The notes under the pieces are model-generated. The model was not told the origin of the DNA. It searched no databases and saw only the letters and a list, made by a program, of their open reading frames with translations. DNA of 64,000 nt from Candidatus Acetothermia bacterium (GTDB taxonomy: Bacteria; Bipolaricaulota; Bipolaricaulia; Bipolaricaulales; Bipolaricaulaceae): NCBI GenBank assembly GCA_024653305.1, contig JANLFW010000008.1, positions 1-64,000 of the forward strand. Direction: 5' to 3'. Positions 36,128-44,078 of this stretch are shown piece after piece. Every line of letters starts with the position of its first letter. Position 1 is the stretch's first letter. Made by a program: the position numbers and the translations under genes.

Positions 36128-36898
36128 TTAAGGGACAGCCTTCGCCCCACCGAAGGACAGCCCCGCCCGTTCCAAGGTGCGGAAGAACACCTCCTCGAAG
36201 TCCGCGCCTCCCACCGCCGCCCCCAGCTCGTCGGGGGTCCCCACCGCCACCAGCCGCCCCCGGTGGATGATCCCCACCCGCCCGCACAGCCGCTCGGCGA
36301 GGTGCATGTTGTGGGTGGAGAGGAGCACGGTCTTCCCCGCCTCGCGGAGCTCCAGGACGAGGTCCGCCACGGCCCGGGCCACGAACACGTCGAGCCCGGC
36401 GGTAGGCTCGTCCAGGACGAGGAGCGGCGGGTCGTGGATCAGGCACCGCGCAAACGAGAGCTTCTGCCGCTCCCCGGTGGACAGCGTCCCCACCCGCCGG
36501 TCCTTGAGCTCCCATAACCCCAGCGTCGTGAGCACCGCCTCCGCCCGTCCCGCCACCTCCGATTGAGGAAGGCCGAACACGCGGCCGAAGAAGAGAAGCG
36601 TCTCCCACGGGGTGAGCCGTTCGTACAGGCCGGTCTCCGTGGCCAGGAACCCGAGCACTTCCCGCACCCGTTGGGGATCCTTGCGCACGTCGTGTCCGTA
36701 CACCTCGGCCCGGCCCGCGGTCGGCCGGAGGAGGGTGGCGAGCGTCCGTAAGGTCGTGGTCTTGCCGGCCCCGTTAGGGCCGAGGAGGCCAAAGATCTCC
36801 CCCTCCTCCACGGTGAACGAGAGGCCGTCCACCGCCCGCACCGGGCCGCGCCGGGCCCGGAACACCTTGGTCAGCCCCTCGGCGACGATCGCGGTCAT
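36128..36898 (-). CDS. ABC transporter ATP-binding protein, NatA/NosF-like
   Basis: A 256-residue ATPase. Walker A is GPNGAGKT, the signature LSTGERQK, Walker B LLVLDEPTAGLD and the H-loop LLSTHN. ATG 36898 overlaps the serS stop (ATGA); the longer frame upstream is antisense to nothing real and reads through serS. It pairs with the NatB-like permease two genes downstream, with the NosD-like protein between them, as in nosDFY operons. A 58-base gap separates it from the NosD-like start. Confidence 0.9.
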   Translation of the reverse strand: MTAIVAEGLTKVFRARRGPVRAVDGLSFTVEEGEIFGLLGPNGAGKTTTLRTLATLLRPTAGRAEVYGHDVRKDPQRVREVLGFLATETGLYERLTPWETLLFFGRVFGLPQSEVAGRAEAVLTTLGLWELKDRRVGTLSTGERQKLSFARCLIHDPPLLVLDEPTAGLDVFVARAVADLVLELREAGKTVLLSTHNMHLAERLCGRVGIIHRGRLVAVGTPDELGAAVGGADFEEVFFRTLERAGLSFGGAKAVP

Positions 36899-38166
36899 TC
36901 CAGGGTGCGTTCCCCGAGGCGCTCGGCCAGCACTGGGGGCAGGGTGACCTTCCCGTCCGCGGTCTGGTTCTGCTCGAGGATGGCCGCGAACAGCCGGGAC
37001 GTGGCGAGTCCGGACCCGTTCAGGGTGTGGACGAACCGCGGTCGGCCCCCCTGGGCCGGCCGATACCGGATGTTCCCTCGCCGGGCCTGGTAGTCCTCGC
37101 AGTTCGAGCAGGAAGAGACCTCGTAGTAGCGGCCTTGAGCAGGAAGCCACACCTCGAGGTCGATCGTCTTCGCCGACTGCTGGGCCAGGTCTTGGGCGGT
37201 GAGGAGGGCCACCCGATAGTGGAGGCCGAGACGCTTGAGGATCGCTTCCGCGTGGCCGACGAGTTCGTCCAGGTCGTCGTAGGACCGCTCCGGGGTCGTG
37301 TAGTGGAACAGCTCAATTTTGTTGAACTGGTGGACGCGGATCAGGCCCCGCTGCTCCTCCCCGTAGCTCCCCGCCTCACGGCGGAAGCACGGGGTGTAGG
37401 CAACATACCGCAAGGGGAGATCCTCTTCGGACAGGATCTCGTCCCGATGGAGGTTCACAAGCAGCGACTCCGCGGTCGGGTTGAGGTAGAGGCCGTCCTC
37501 GGGACAGCGGTAGAGCTCGTCCTCGAACTTGGGGAGCTGCCCGGACACGAGGAACGAGGTGCGGTTGGCGAGGATCGGGGGGAGGATGGGGCGGTACCCG
37601 TGGTCCCGCGCGTGGAGTTCGAGCATCCAGTGGATGAGGGTGAACTCCAGGAGTGCCCCTTCTCCCGTGTACATGGGGAACCGGGCCCCGGCCACCTTGG
37701 CCGCCCGCTCCATGTCCAGGAGCCCAAGGTCTTCGGCGAGAGCCAGGTGGTGCTTGGCGGGGCAGTCGAACGCCGGCGGCTCCCCGAACGAGCGGAGGAC
37801 GACCTTCTCCTCCTTGGTCCCGGTGGGGACCGAATCGTGGGGGATGTTGGGCAGCGTGAGGAGCTCCGCCGAGAGCTTCTGCTCCACCTGGGCGAGGCGT
37901 TCCTCCGCGTCCTTCCGCTGCGCCGCCACCTCCCGCAGCTCGGCGAGGAGGGCGTCGCGCTCGGCCGCACGGCCCTCCCGAGCCAGGGCGGCCACCTCCT
38001 CCGAGCCCTCGTTCTGGCGGCGACGTAGGTCCTCAACCCGTTTCAGGAGCTCCCGCCGTTCCTCGTCCAGGGCAAGGAGCGGGGCGAGGTCGATCGTGGG
38101 GTCGCGGCGGCGGAGGCGGGTCAGAACCCGGTCCGGATCGCTTCGAATCGTGCGTATGTCGAGCAT
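36895..38166 (-). CDS. serS: Seryl-tRNA synthetase
   Basis: A 423-residue class II synthetase charging tRNA-Ser (and tRNA-Sec where present). The N-terminal long coiled-coil arm (about 35-105) that grips the long variable arm of tRNA-Ser is followed by the catalytic core. Motif 2 is TPCFRREAGSYGEEQRGLIR and motif 3 lies near LNGSGLATSRLFAAILE. ATG 38166 has no ribosome site and sits 11 bases after a TATACT box, so the mRNA is nearly leaderless. It drives the ABC/NosD operon; linkage of a synthetase with that exporter is probably incidental. Confidence 0.95.
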   Translation of the reverse strand: MLDIRTIRSDPDRVLTRLRRRDPTIDLAPLLALDEERRELLKRVEDLRRRQNEGSEEVAALAREGRAAERDALLAELREVAAQRKDAEERLAQVEQKLSAELLTLPNIPHDSVPTGTKEEKVVLRSFGEPPAFDCPAKHHLALAEDLGLLDMERAAKVAGARFPMYTGEGALLEFTLIHWMLELHARDHGYRPILPPILANRTSFLVSGQLPKFEDELYRCPEDGLYLNPTAESLLVNLHRDEILSEEDLPLRYVAYTPCFRREAGSYGEEQRGLIRVHQFNKIELFHYTTPERSYDDLDELVGHAEAILKRLGLHYRVALLTAQDLAQQSAKTIDLEVWLPAQGRYYEVSSCSNCEDYQARRGNIRYRPAQGGRPRFVHTLNGSGLATSRLFAAILEQNQTADGKVTLPPVLAERLGERTLE

Positions 38167-38177
38167 GGTTAGACGCC

Positions 38178-38185
38178 AGTATAAT
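38178..38185. promoter_or_regulatory. Overlapping bidirectional -10 element
   Basis: AGTATAAT reads TATAAT on the plus strand (38180-38185) and TATACT on the minus strand (38183-38178). The plus box serves the phosphodiesterase and the minus box serS. One symmetric AT core therefore probably supports divergent transcription. Confidence 0.65.
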
Positions 38186-38205
38186 CCTGACGCTTCAGGG
38201 GGTCC

Positions 38206-39519
38206 ATGGCGTTTCACCGTAACGAACGTGTCTGCGTGATCAGCTTGGATGGGGTGCCGGGCTCGCTCGTGGAGGAGGCGTTTGCCTCCGGGCGGCTCGC
38301 GCCCCTGGGTGCGCTTTGGGCCCAAGGGGCGGCAGTTCCGCTTCGGTCCACCATCCCCCCCATCTCGTCGGTGGCCTGGGCCACCTACGCCACCGGGGTC
38401 GGCCCAGGGACCCACGGGATCTACGGGTTCGTGGACCGCGACCCGTGGACGATGCGGGAACGGCTGCCCACGTCGTGGGACCTCGCTGCCCCCACCCTGT
38501 GGGACCGGCTCGGGCGGGTCGGCGGACGGGCGGCCGTGGTGAACCTGCCGCTCACCTACCCGGCGCGGCCGATCGCTGGGTGGCTGGTGGCCGGGTTCCC
38601 CGCCCCGGACCTGGCCCGGGCCGCGTATCCCGAGGCGTTGGCCCGGGACCTGGTGAAAGGGGGATACGTGGTGGATCCCGATCCGGCGCTGGTGGCCGAG
38701 CCCGAACGGTTTTTCGCGGAAGCCCGGCGATCCCTGGACTGCCAGCGGCGGGTCGCGCTGCGCCTGGTGCGGGAGGACTGGAATCTCTTCCACTTCCACA
38801 TCATGGTCACCGACCGGGTGAACCACTTCTTCTTCCGTTCCCGAAAGCCCGATGGCCCCCAACACCGGGGGTTCTGGGCGGCCTACGAGCGGGTGGCGGA
38901 AGCCGTATCCGAGGTGGTGGACGCGCTGCCGGAGGGGACGGAGCTTCTCCTCCTGTCCGACCACGGGTTCGCCGACGCGCGGTGGGAGGTGGACCTCAAC
39001 GCCCACCTCGTGGAGGCGGGCCTCCTCCAGCTTGGGGACGCGGGAGCGGGCCTTTCGCGGGTCAAGCCGGGCTCGGCCGCGTACAGCCTGACCCCGGGGC
39101 GCGTGTACCTCCTCCGTCGGGGGCGGGAGCGGGACGGCTGGATCGCCCCCGACGATGGGGACCGGTGGCTCGCCCGGGTGGAAACTGCCCTGCGCGAGCT
39201 CAAGGTGCCGGACGGGGCGCCCGCGGTGGCGGATGTGCTGGCCGGTGCGGACGTATACCGCGGGCCGCGGGCTAGCTTGGGCCCGGACCTGGTGGTGCTG
39301 CCCGTTCCCGGGGTCGAGCTGCGCGGCCGCTGGGACGGAGGGCCCGTGTTCCGCCCTTCCCCGCGCCAGGGCGGGCACACGTTGGACGGGGCGTTTCTCT
39401 GGATCCGTGGGCGGGAGGCGCAACCGGGGACGATCCTGGACGTTCCGCCTACGGTGTGGGCCCTGCTTGGGCTGCCCATCCCGGGCGAGTTCGAAGGACA
39501 ACCGCTGGTGAGGCCATGA
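38206..39519 (+). CDS. Type I phosphodiesterase / nucleotide pyrophosphatase family protein
   Basis: A 437-residue alkaline-phosphatase-fold hydrolase. VISLDGVPGSLV provides the first metal ligand. TIPPISSVAWATYATGVGPGTHGIYGF carries the nucleophile region, and LLLLSDHGFAD and the later GGHTLDG provide further metal ligands. Such proteins hydrolyse phosphodiester or pyrophosphate bonds, or transfer phospho-groups; the substrate is unknown. There is no signal peptide, so it is cytoplasmic. AGGGGG precedes the ATG. Its stop overlaps the next gene (ATGA). Confidence 0.85.
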   Translation: MAFHRNERVCVISLDGVPGSLVEEAFASGRLAPLGALWAQGAAVPLRSTIPPISSVAWATYATGVGPGTHGIYGFVDRDPWTMRERLPTSWDLAAPTLWDRLGRVGGRAAVVNLPLTYPARPIAGWLVAGFPAPDLARAAYPEALARDLVKGGYVVDPDPALVAEPERFFAEARRSLDCQRRVALRLVREDWNLFHFHIMVTDRVNHFFFRSRKPDGPQHRGFWAAYERVAEAVSEVVDALPEGTELLLLSDHGFADARWEVDLNAHLVEAGLLQLGDAGAGLSRVKPGSAAYSLTPGRVYLLRRGRERDGWIAPDDGDRWLARVETALRELKVPDGAPAVADVLAGADVYRGPRASLGPDLVVLPVPGVELRGRWDGGPVFRPSPRQGGHTLDGAFLWIRGREAQPGTILDVPPTVWALLGLPIPGEFEGQPLVRP

Positions 39520-40361
39520 AACTGATCGCCTACTCCAAGGCCCTGTACTCCACATGGATGTACTACGCCCCGGACCGGATCCTGTTCGACTGCGGGGAAG
39601 GGGTGAGCATCTTCCTCGAGAACCGTGTGTTCGCGATCAAGCACGTGTTCCTCTCCCACGGCCACGCCGACCACATCTCCGGGCTGATGGGGCTCATCAA
39701 CATCCGCAACAACGCCATGGGCGATCAGGAGAAGGAGCTCCGCGTTCACTACCCGGCCGGGAGCCACTTCGTGAGCGAGCTCATCCACTACTTCGCCCGC
39801 ACCAACCGCCGCCTCCAATACCACCTCGAGTGGATTCCGCTTCAGCCCGGGGATCGGGTGAACCTTCTTCCGGGGCGGATGCCGCGGTACATCGAGGCGT
39901 TCGCCACCGTGCACAGCCGTGGCGAGCCCTCGCTTGGGTACAACGTGGCCGAGGTCCGTCGGCGGCTCAAGCCCGACTACCGGGGGTTCTCCCAGGACGA
40001 GATCCTCGGCCTCGTGCGGGCCGGAAGGAAGGACGAGATCTCCGAGGAGTACGTGCAGTACCTGTTCTCCTACGGCGGCGACTCCGTGCCGCTGAACCCG
40101 GCCTTGGTGCAGGGCACGGAAGTGCTCTGCCACGAGGCGACGTTCCTTGCCGAGGAGGACCGGAAGGAGTACAAACACGCCACCCTCTGGGAAGCGATCG
40201 AGGTCGCGCGGAAGGCGGAGGTGCAAAAGGAATTGATTGCCTTCCACATATCGAGCCGGTACCGGGGAGAGCTCGCGGCGGTGGAGCGGGAGGTCGCCCA
40301 GAAAAAGCTCCCGTTCAGCGTCCGGCTCATCCCCCCGGACGAGGTTGTCACCCTGGAATAA
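39516..40361 (+). CDS. Metallo-beta-lactamase-fold hydrolase, RNase Z-like
   Basis: A 281-residue metallo-hydrolase. LFDCGEGVSIFLE and FLSHGHADHISGL form the HxHxDH zinc site, and HEATFLAEE and FHISSRY add the downstream ligands. The layout is that of RNase Z and its relatives, which cut tRNA 3' trailers, but this protein lacks an obvious exosite arm. Because the tRNA here encodes CCA, the need for RNase Z is uncertain. ATG 39516 overlaps the phosphodiesterase stop. Confidence 0.82.
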   Translation: MKLIAYSKALYSTWMYYAPDRILFDCGEGVSIFLENRVFAIKHVFLSHGHADHISGLMGLINIRNNAMGDQEKELRVHYPAGSHFVSELIHYFARTNRRLQYHLEWIPLQPGDRVNLLPGRMPRYIEAFATVHSRGEPSLGYNVAEVRRRLKPDYRGFSQDEILGLVRAGRKDEISEEYVQYLFSYGGDSVPLNPALVQGTEVLCHEATFLAEEDRKEYKHATLWEAIEVARKAEVQKELIAFHISSRYRGELAAVEREVAQKKLPFSVRLIPPDEVVTLE

Positions 40362-40386
40362 CGCATCGGTGCATCAGGAGGTCACA

Positions 40387-41697
40387 TTGGCGCGCAAGTA
40401 CATCCGGATCGTCACCGAGGTCCCTGGGCCGAAGTCCAGGGCGGTGATGGCTCAGAAGGAACAGGTCGTGGCCAAACCGCTCGGGACCCTGGCCCCGTTC
40501 GTGGCGGCCAAGGCCGAGGGCGTGGTGGTTGAGGACCTGGACGGCAACCGATTCCTCGACTTCTCCGGCGGGTGGGGGGTGATGAACGTCGGGCACAACC
40601 ACCCCAAGGTGGTGGCCGCCGTTCAGGCCCAAGCCAGCCGGTGTCTGCACACCGACTTCACCGCCATCCCCTACGCGCCCCTGGTGGAGCTGGCGGCGCG
40701 GCTTGGAAAGCTCGCCCCTGGTTCGACCCCCAAGAAGTGCGCGTTCTTCAACTCCGGGGCCGAGGCGGTCGAGAACGCGGTCAAGTTCTCCCGCGCGGCC
40801 ACGGGGCGGAAGGCGGTGCTCGTGTTCGAGAACGCGTTCCACGGCCGGACCCTGCTCACGATGACCATGACCCACAAGGCGATCCCGTACAAGGCTGGAT
40901 TCGGCCCGTATGCCTCGGACGTGTACCGCCTGCCCTACCCCTATCCCTACCGGACCCCGGTGTCCATGGCCGAGATCGAGCGCCGGATGCTCTCGCTCGT
41001 GGACCCACGGGAGGTGGCCTGTGTCGTGGTGGAGCCGGTGATCGGGGAGGGCGGGTTCATCGTCCCTCCCCCTGAGTTCCTCCCGTTTCTGCGCGACTTG
41101 GCCGATCGCTACGGGTTTCTGTTCGTGGCCGACGAGGTTCAGTGCGGGGTCGGCCGGACGGGCAAGTTCTTCGCGTGCGAGCACTTCGGGGTGGAGCCGG
41201 ACCTGATCGCCGTGGCCAAGTCCATCGCCGGGGGACTCCCCCTGTCGGCGGTGGTTGGCAAGGCCCCGGTGATGGACGCCCCGATCCCGGGGGCGATCGG
41301 CAGCACCTATGGCGGCAACCCGGTGGCCTGCGCCGCGGCGCTCGCGGTGCTGGACGTGATCGAGGAGGAGAAGCTCCTCGACCGCGCCGTGCACATCGGC
41401 GAGGTGCTCACCAAGGGGCTCAGAGACCTCGCGCGCCACTTTCCGGTGATCGGCGAGGTCCGGGGCGTGGGGGCGATGATGGCGATGGAGCTCGTGCGCG
41501 ATCGGAAGACCAAGGAACCCGCGCCCGAGATCACCAAGGCCGTGCAGCAGGAGGCGCTGCGCCGCGGGGTCGTGTTCCCCACCGCCGGGCTCTACGGGAA
41601 CGTGATCCGGTTCCTGGTGCCGCTCACGACCCCGGACGACGCCCTGGCCGAAGGGTTAGCCGTGCTCGGAGAGGCGTTCGCTGCGGCCGTGAAGTGA
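40387..41697 (+). CDS. Class III aminotransferase (4-aminobutyrate/omega-amino acid type)
   Basis: A 436-residue PLP enzyme. The substrate/cofactor motifs FFNSGAEAVENAVKFSRA, FENAFHGRT, FVADEVQCGVGRTGKFF and the PLP lysine in AVAKSIAGGLPLSAVVG are complete. It is closest in pattern to GABA or ornithine-type omega-aminotransferases, which move the amino group to 2-oxoglutarate, giving glutamate. TTG 40387 is the start: AGGAGGTCACA lies right before it and no ATG fits. It is followed by folA after 5 bases. Confidence 0.88.
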   Translation: MARKYIRIVTEVPGPKSRAVMAQKEQVVAKPLGTLAPFVAAKAEGVVVEDLDGNRFLDFSGGWGVMNVGHNHPKVVAAVQAQASRCLHTDFTAIPYAPLVELAARLGKLAPGSTPKKCAFFNSGAEAVENAVKFSRAATGRKAVLVFENAFHGRTLLTMTMTHKAIPYKAGFGPYASDVYRLPYPYPYRTPVSMAEIERRMLSLVDPREVACVVVEPVIGEGGFIVPPPEFLPFLRDLADRYGFLFVADEVQCGVGRTGKFFACEHFGVEPDLIAVAKSIAGGLPLSAVVGKAPVMDAPIPGAIGSTYGGNPVACAAALAVLDVIEEEKLLDRAVHIGEVLTKGLRDLARHFPVIGEVRGVGAMMAMELVRDRKTKEPAPEITKAVQQEALRRGVVFPTAGLYGNVIRFLVPLTTPDDALAEGLAVLGEAFAAAVK

Positions 41698-41702
41698 GGG
41701 GG

Positions 41703-42248
41703 ATGGCCAAAGCACGGCGGCCGAGGGTGTTCATTGTGGCCGCGGTGGCCCGGAACGGGGTCATCGGCTGTGGGGGGAGGGTTCCGTGGGACCTCCCCGA
41801 GGACCGGGCCCGGTTCCGGAAGCTCACGTGGGGCCACGTGGTGGTGATGGGTCGGAGGACGTACGCATCCATCGGCGGGCCGCTGCCCGGGCGGACGAAC
41901 GTCGTCCTCAGCCGGGACCCCGCGTTCGTTGCCCCTGGTTGCCTCGTCGTTCGCTCCATCGACGAGGTCCTTGCCCGGTTCCCAGGTCAGGACGTGTACG
42001 TGATCGGCGGGGCCGAGGTGTACCGGGCGTTTCTGCCCTTGGCCGACCGGCTGTACCTGACCCGGATCGACGCCGACTGCGAGGGCGACGTGTGCTTTCC
42101 CCGGGTCGATCTCCGTGAGTGGAGGGAGGTGTGGCGGGATGAGGGGAGCGCCGATGCGGGGAGCCGTTACCCCCATGCGTTTCTGGTCTACGAACGGGTT
42201 CGGCCGCCGCGGACACGCGGCTCGTCCTGGCCCCCGACCACGGCATGA
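41703..42248 (+). CDS. folA: Dihydrofolate reductase
   Basis: A 181-residue DHFR that makes tetrahydrofolate with NADPH. VAAVARNGVIGCGGRVPWDLPEDRARFRKLT holds the folate site (with Asp near the DLPED segment). VVMGRRTYASIGGPLPGRTNVVLSR binds NADPH, and VYVIGGAEVYRAFLPLADRLYLTRI is the conserved core. ATG 41703 is preceded by GAGGGGG. It converges with coaD. No thyA or thyX is in the window. Confidence 0.93.
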   Translation: MAKARRPRVFIVAAVARNGVIGCGGRVPWDLPEDRARFRKLTWGHVVVMGRRTYASIGGPLPGRTNVVLSRDPAFVAPGCLVVRSIDEVLARFPGQDVYVIGGAEVYRAFLPLADRLYLTRIDADCEGDVCFPRVDLREWREVWRDEGSADAGSRYPHAFLVYERVRPPRTRGSSWPPTTA

Positions 42249-42282
42249 CCGGGTACCTACGCGTGTTCTCCACGGGGATCCA

Positions 42283-42795
42283 TCACTTCTTGGTCTTCCC
42301 CCGCGGCGTTGCCTGCCCGAACTTCTCCGCCAGTGCCCGCTCCACGCACGCGGGCACGAACTTGGACACGTCCCCCCCGTACTGCTTGACCTCCTTGACG
42401 ATGGATGAGGACAGGAACGAGTACTGGCCCGCGGTCATCAGGAACACGCTCTCGATATCGCTGTCGAGGTCGCGGTTGGTGAGGGCGAGCTGGAACTCGT
42501 AGTCGAAGTCCGACGTCGCTCGGAGCCCGCGCACCACCGCTGCCACCCCCAGTTCCTTGGCGCACTCGATGAGGAGCCCGGAGTAGGTGATCACTTCCAC
42601 CTCTGCGATGCCCTCCTCAGCTAGCGCCTGTTCCACCAGCCATCGGCGCTCGGTGGCGGTGAACAGGGGGGCCTTGCGCGGGTTCTCCACCACGGCCACG
42701 ATGAGCTTGTCGAACAGGCGCTTGGCCCGCTTGAGGATGTCCAGGTGCCCGTAGGTGATGGGGTCGAAGCTCCCCGGGTAAAGGGCGACGCGCAT
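42283..42795 (-). CDS. coaD: Phosphopantetheine adenylyltransferase
   Basis: A 170-residue CoaD catalysing the penultimate step of coenzyme A synthesis. The signature LYPGSFDPITYGHLDILKRA holds the TxGH motif; VVRGLRATSDFDYEFQLALTNRDL and YSFLSSSIVKEVKQYGGDV are family motifs. The ATG shares one base with the stop of the M16 peptidase gene. It is the last gene of the rpsO-pnp run. Confidence 0.95.
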   Translation of the reverse strand: MRVALYPGSFDPITYGHLDILKRAKRLFDKLIVAVVENPRKAPLFTATERRWLVEQALAEEGIAEVEVITYSGLLIECAKELGVAAVVRGLRATSDFDYEFQLALTNRDLDSDIESVFLMTAGQYSFLSSSIVKEVKQYGGDVSKFVPACVERALAEKFGQATPRGKTKK

Positions 42796-44078
42796 CAGGT
42801 CACCGCCACGTGAGGACGCATCAGGCGCCGCAGCCGTTCCGCCGACGGCCCCACCGCCGCCCATGCCGCCTTCTCCGGGGCGAGGAACCGCCGGGCCAGC
42901 TCCTGCACCTCGTCCGGGGTCACCGCGCTCAGGCGCCGCACCACCTCGTCCGGGGGCAGGGGCGTACGGCCCAACGCCGCCGCGGTGCCGAGGCGGACCA
43001 TGCGCCCGTTCGGGTTGTCCAGGCCCAACAGGAAGGCGCTGGTCAGGCGCTGGACCGCCCGGGCGAGGTCGGCCTCGTCCGGGGGGGTGCGAACGAGCTC
43101 CTGGATCTCTGCCCACATGAGATCTAGCACCTGCGGGAGCTTCCGTTCCTCGGTGGCAACGTAGACGGCGAGCGACCCGGCATCGGTGTGGTAGGCGGTC
43201 ACCGAGAACACCGCGTACACCAGGCCCAGCTCCTCCCGGATCCGCTGGAACAGCCGTGAGCTGACGCCACTGCCGAGGAGGGCGTTCAGCACCTCCAGAC
43301 CGTGTCGGTCCGGGGAGGCGGCCGGCACGGTGGGGAACCCCAGGGCCACGTGCACCTGCTGGATCTCCCGCTCCGCCACCGCCACCCCGTTGCCCGGGCG
43401 CGGGGGGAAGCGGGGCCGGGTCTGGTCATCCTTTCCCCCCGCCCCGAATTCCTCCGCCTGGAGGAGCAGGGGTTCCGGGTCCACCTTGCCGCAGGCGACG
43501 AGGGTCATCCGCCCCGGCCGGTACCAGTCGTGGAAGAACCCCCACAGGTCGTCCGGCTGGATCCGGGCCACCGAGTCCAGGCGGCCGATCACCGGTCGGC
43601 CCAACGGGTGCCCCGCGGGCCACAGTTCCTCCGCCAGGAGCTGAAACGCCACCTCCTCCGGATCATCGTCCAGGGTGCGGATCTCCTCCCCCACCACCAC
43701 TTGCTCCCGGCAGAGGTCGTCCGGGGAGAACCGGGGAGAGGTCACCAGCTCCTGGAGGATCTCCAGGGCCGCGGGGAGCCCGTGATCGAGGACGGTGGTG
43801 AAGTACGAGGTGTACTCGTTGGTGGTGGCGGCGTTGAGGTGCCCGCCGAGGGCATCGATGGCCTGGGCGATCTCCAGGGCGGTACGGCGCTCGGTGCCCT
43901 TGAACGTCATGTGCTCCACGAGGTGGGCCAGGCCCTCCCTCCCCGGCGGGTCGTTCCGGCCCCCGGCCCGCACCCACAACCCGAGGGCCACCGACCGGAG
44001 ATGGGCCATCGGTTCCACGAAGAGCTCGAGGCCGCTCGACGCCTTCCCCGCCCAGCACCCGGGGTAGAGTTCGGTCAT
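42795..44078 (-). CDS. M16 family zinc peptidase
   Basis: A 427-residue pitrilysin-type peptidase. The inverted zinc motif HLVEHMTFKG (HxxEH) is followed by the downstream glutamate in VVGEEIRTLDDDPEEV, so it should be catalytically active. Two M16 halves (about 1-210 and 215-427) are visible. Homologues commonly follow pnp in diverse bacteria (the mpp or YmxG type). ATG 44078 overlaps the pnp stop (ATGA). Confidence 0.93.
   Translation of the reverse strand: MTELYPGCWAGKASSGLELFVEPMAHLRSVALGLWVRAGGRNDPPGREGLAHLVEHMTFKGTERRTALEIAQAIDALGGHLNAATTNEYTSYFTTVLDHGLPAALEILQELVTSPRFSPDDLCREQVVVGEEIRTLDDDPEEVAFQLLAEELWPAGHPLGRPVIGRLDSVARIQPDDLWGFFHDWYRPGRMTLVACGKVDPEPLLLQAEEFGAGGKDDQTRPRFPPRPGNGVAVAEREIQQVHVALGFPTVPAASPDRHGLEVLNALLGSGVSSRLFQRIREELGLVYAVFSVTAYHTDAGSLAVYVATEERKLPQVLDLMWAEIQELVRTPPDEADLARAVQRLTSAFLLGLDNPNGRMVRLGTAAALGRTPLPPDEVVRRLSAVTPDEVQELARRFLAPEKAAWAAVGPSAERLRRLMRPHVAVT

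Noticed and set aside
36899-37150. Long N-terminal extension of the NosF-like ATPase
   Set aside because: The extra residues are an out-of-frame reading of serS; ATG 36898 overlaps the serS stop and starts the family-typical N-terminus.
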